Assembly (NCBI RefSeq): GCF_021462225.1
Contig: NC_061795.1
Location: 51,473,380 to 51,537,379, forward strand
Direction of reading: 5' to 3'
From: Girardinichthys multiradiatus
Lineage: Eukaryota > Chordata > Actinopteri > Cyprinodontiformes > Goodeidae
Length of the DNA: 64,000 nucleotides
This document shows, in pieces, positions 61,879 to 64,000 of this stretch; position 1 is the first letter of the stretch; the number at the start of each line of letters is the position of its first letter. The notes beneath the pieces are model-generated. The model saw nothing but the letters and a program-made list of their open reading frames with translations. It was not told the origin of the DNA and ran no database searches. Both the position numbers and the translations under genes were made by a program.

Positions 61879-64000
61879 ATCTGCAGCTGGGATAGGGCAC
61901 AAGAAAGCTGCTCAACTTTCATCATCATGTTCCCACAGTTGCACATGTGCTTTAGCATGAAGTACAGCGAAAGTCCCTCCAGTTGGTCAAATCACACTTA
62001 CATTCAGCATCCAAGTATCCCTCTGCCATATTGCAGACACAGATACGCACAATCAGATTCAAAGGTTGGCTGAGACCAAGGCTGGTCCACCTAAACTGTT
62101 CATGTTTAGTTTCCTAATGGAGATGCAGCCTTTTCTCACAGCACAGTCCTTCGAATCACCTTATCAGGTTAATAATGTCTGAATAGAGTTAAAGCTGCTG
62201 TTACTTTCCTGCCAGCCAATAATGAGTAAAAATGACAGTAACCATCTGGTATTCCAGAGGTTGTAAGCACAGCTACTGCTTTTTCTCAGTCCCGATTCCA
62301 AGTATTCTGGCTAAGCCCACAGAACCCAGGGTTGTCTACCAATCTGTATGTTCTGTGAATGAGTGTGTGTATGAATGGGTGAATGTGATTAGTATGGTGA
62401 AAAAAGAGCTGTTAATCTTCCAGTGATCTATCTAACCAGCTTCTTCTGCAGGACAAGAAGCAAGAGCCTGAGAAGATCACCAAACCTCCCTCTCTGATGC
62501 TACCTCCTACCAACTCTCCCAGGAGAACCCTGATCTAACCACCCACCTCAGAACATCATCTCTCCTGAGGAGATCTGGGGTTGAAGATGTCTTAAAAGGC
62601 ATCCTGACCAAGATGCCTAAATACTCCAACAAATATTCTAGCCTCTTAGTTTGTCTGGTTGATGGATTTGAGAGCCCCAAGGAAGGGAGGAAGGATGGAT
62701 GGATAGAAAGATGGATGGATGGATGGAGCTTTGTGCTTCTAAAGGAGCATCAATATTATACACACTAAAGACAGTTTTTACAAGCACAGCTTGGTGTGCT
62801 CAATGTTTTTATGACATCATAAATGAACCGATTTATAGCTACGGATTTATTTCAAAATGTTTGTTCCCACGGTAAAAGTTTTCAGTTTAAAAGGGAGCAA
62901 AGTAGAAACTGATTGACAATAATGTCACATTTATAACCATATTCTTCTAAACTGGTAACATTAGAAGCTGGTTTCAAATGGCTCTTTAGTTGGAGAACAA
63001 CAGGATAGAAATATTCACTGCAGAAGTCTTTCAATTCATGCATATCATCATGTATTTAGTCTGTTTCCATTACACCAGATCATTTTACATTTATTATAAC
63101 TTTTTTTTCACTTTTCTTCCTCTTTTGTCACTCACCTAATGCTTTTTGTGCATAAAGGTTTTGAAAAAGTTCAAACTACTTTTAGCCATAGGATAAAACT
63201 GTCATGAACAGATCTGCATGAGTCTTTAGCTCAACTCCAGAGGAACTAGTTTAACCACCAGCATTCCCATTCAGAGTAAAATAGTTCTTCTGTGGCTATT
63301 TTCCAGCTCTAAGCTTCATAAATCAGGCAAAACGTCAGACCTCAGGGCTTTTCTGAGCACACATCTGAGCTTTGAAATGACATATTTTATCCTTCTTATT
63401 AAAAAAGCAAAGGTTTTGATGGTTCTACACCTTTTACTGTGAATACAAACCAAATAATTTAAATGTATCACATTAATTTTTTACTCAATATATTTAAACT
63501 TCCTGTTTCCTGAGAACATGGAGCAGACATGAGAAATAATGTTACAGTTCAGTTTCATTTGGACGGGTCTGCAGAAATAAAACACGGGTTCAAACACAAT
63601 ACTAAGATTCTCCAGAATAGTATGAAGTATTTACATAATTTAAGGAGCCTACAGTCATATTAATGTGTAACAGAACAGAACAGTTTGTGTTTGAGCTGCA
63701 CCTCTATCAGTAACAGGGACATTATGTAATGCAATGATCTAGCCATTCGGCAACTTCCTCTGAAGGAGTCAGCATGTCATCCTGATCGTTGGTTCTCACT
63801 AACAGTTCAGCCAAGATGACTTAAGTCACACAAAAGCAAGACCTCCGTTTGGATTTACTGTTATTTTCCAGAAAATGAAATAACACAAAAGAGCCAAATT
63901 CAATGAAAAAGAGAGTAAAACAAAACCGTTCTTAACAGCGTCCAGCAGCACTGCCAGCTGGTTAAGATGGTGCTCTTATCCTGCTGAGTATTGTTGCTGA
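61879..64000. other. upstream of PLCG2 exon 1; no gene identified
   Basis: Probably intron or promoter-side DNA, with a non-coding PLCG2 exon possible but not identifiable. The sequences tatcccag and ctgcag just before the ATG could be the acceptor of this 5' intron. Short ATGG repeats lie at about 62690-62727. The stretch 62430-62640 looks repeat-derived, without a family. No TATA box or CpG island stands out. Confidence 0.4.

Noticed and set aside
61879..61902. Upstream in-frame ATG giving MCPIPAAD before the PLCG2 start
   Set aside because: Splice-acceptor-like tatcccag and ctgcag lie between the two ATGs, and family homology starts near the downstream one.

Overview
The window is vertebrate nuclear DNA, almost certainly from a ray-finned (teleost) fish. 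Its genes are split into many short exons with GT-AG introns. The introns are filled with fish-type repeats: Tc1/mariner elements, two or three LINE lineages, tRNA-derived SINEs and a piggyBac. The species cannot be named from the sequence alone.

Three host genes are present. Positions 28-856 (+) hold the last two coding exons of ARL2BP. Positions 4141-12643 (-) hold a complete four-exon PLLP (plasmolipin), 187 aa in my splice model. Positions 15225-61878 (-) hold a complete PLCG2 (phospholipase C gamma 2). Its 32 coding exons join in phase throughout and give 3738 nt, 1245 aa, with a non-coding 5' exon probably lying further upstream. ARL2BP and PLLP converge; PLLP and PLCG2 lie head to tail on the minus strand. 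PLCG2 carries every expected module: N-terminal PH, EF hands, catalytic X box (His325, His369), split PH around two SH2 domains and an SH3, Y box, C2 and a tyrosine-bearing tail.

The rest is repeats. A 1.9-kb ATGG array containing an ~822-bp tandem duplication separates ARL2BP from PLLP, and a second 0.5-kb ATGG array sits in PLLP intron 3. A 5.9-kb GC-rich minisatellite of 17-bp units (with 14-bp variants) fills most of the last PLCG2 intron and pushes the 14-codon terminal exon about 7 kb from the rest of the gene. Two 1270-bp Tc1/mariner elements with a D-D-36-E catalytic spacing ('Incomer'-like) lie in PLLP intron 3 and PLCG2 intron 25. The first has an uninterrupted 343-aa transposase; the second has the same length but three stop codons.

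The PLCG2 introns also contain nested insertions. One LINE sits inside another, with a 12-bp target-site duplication. A piggyBac gene is broken by both a Tc1-like element and a short retroposon. I found no operon, CRISPR or other prokaryotic-type system. The most unusual material is the repeat architecture, the intact DD36E transposon, an internally deleted LINE and a retroposon-like unit with a 135-codon membrane-protein-like frame.
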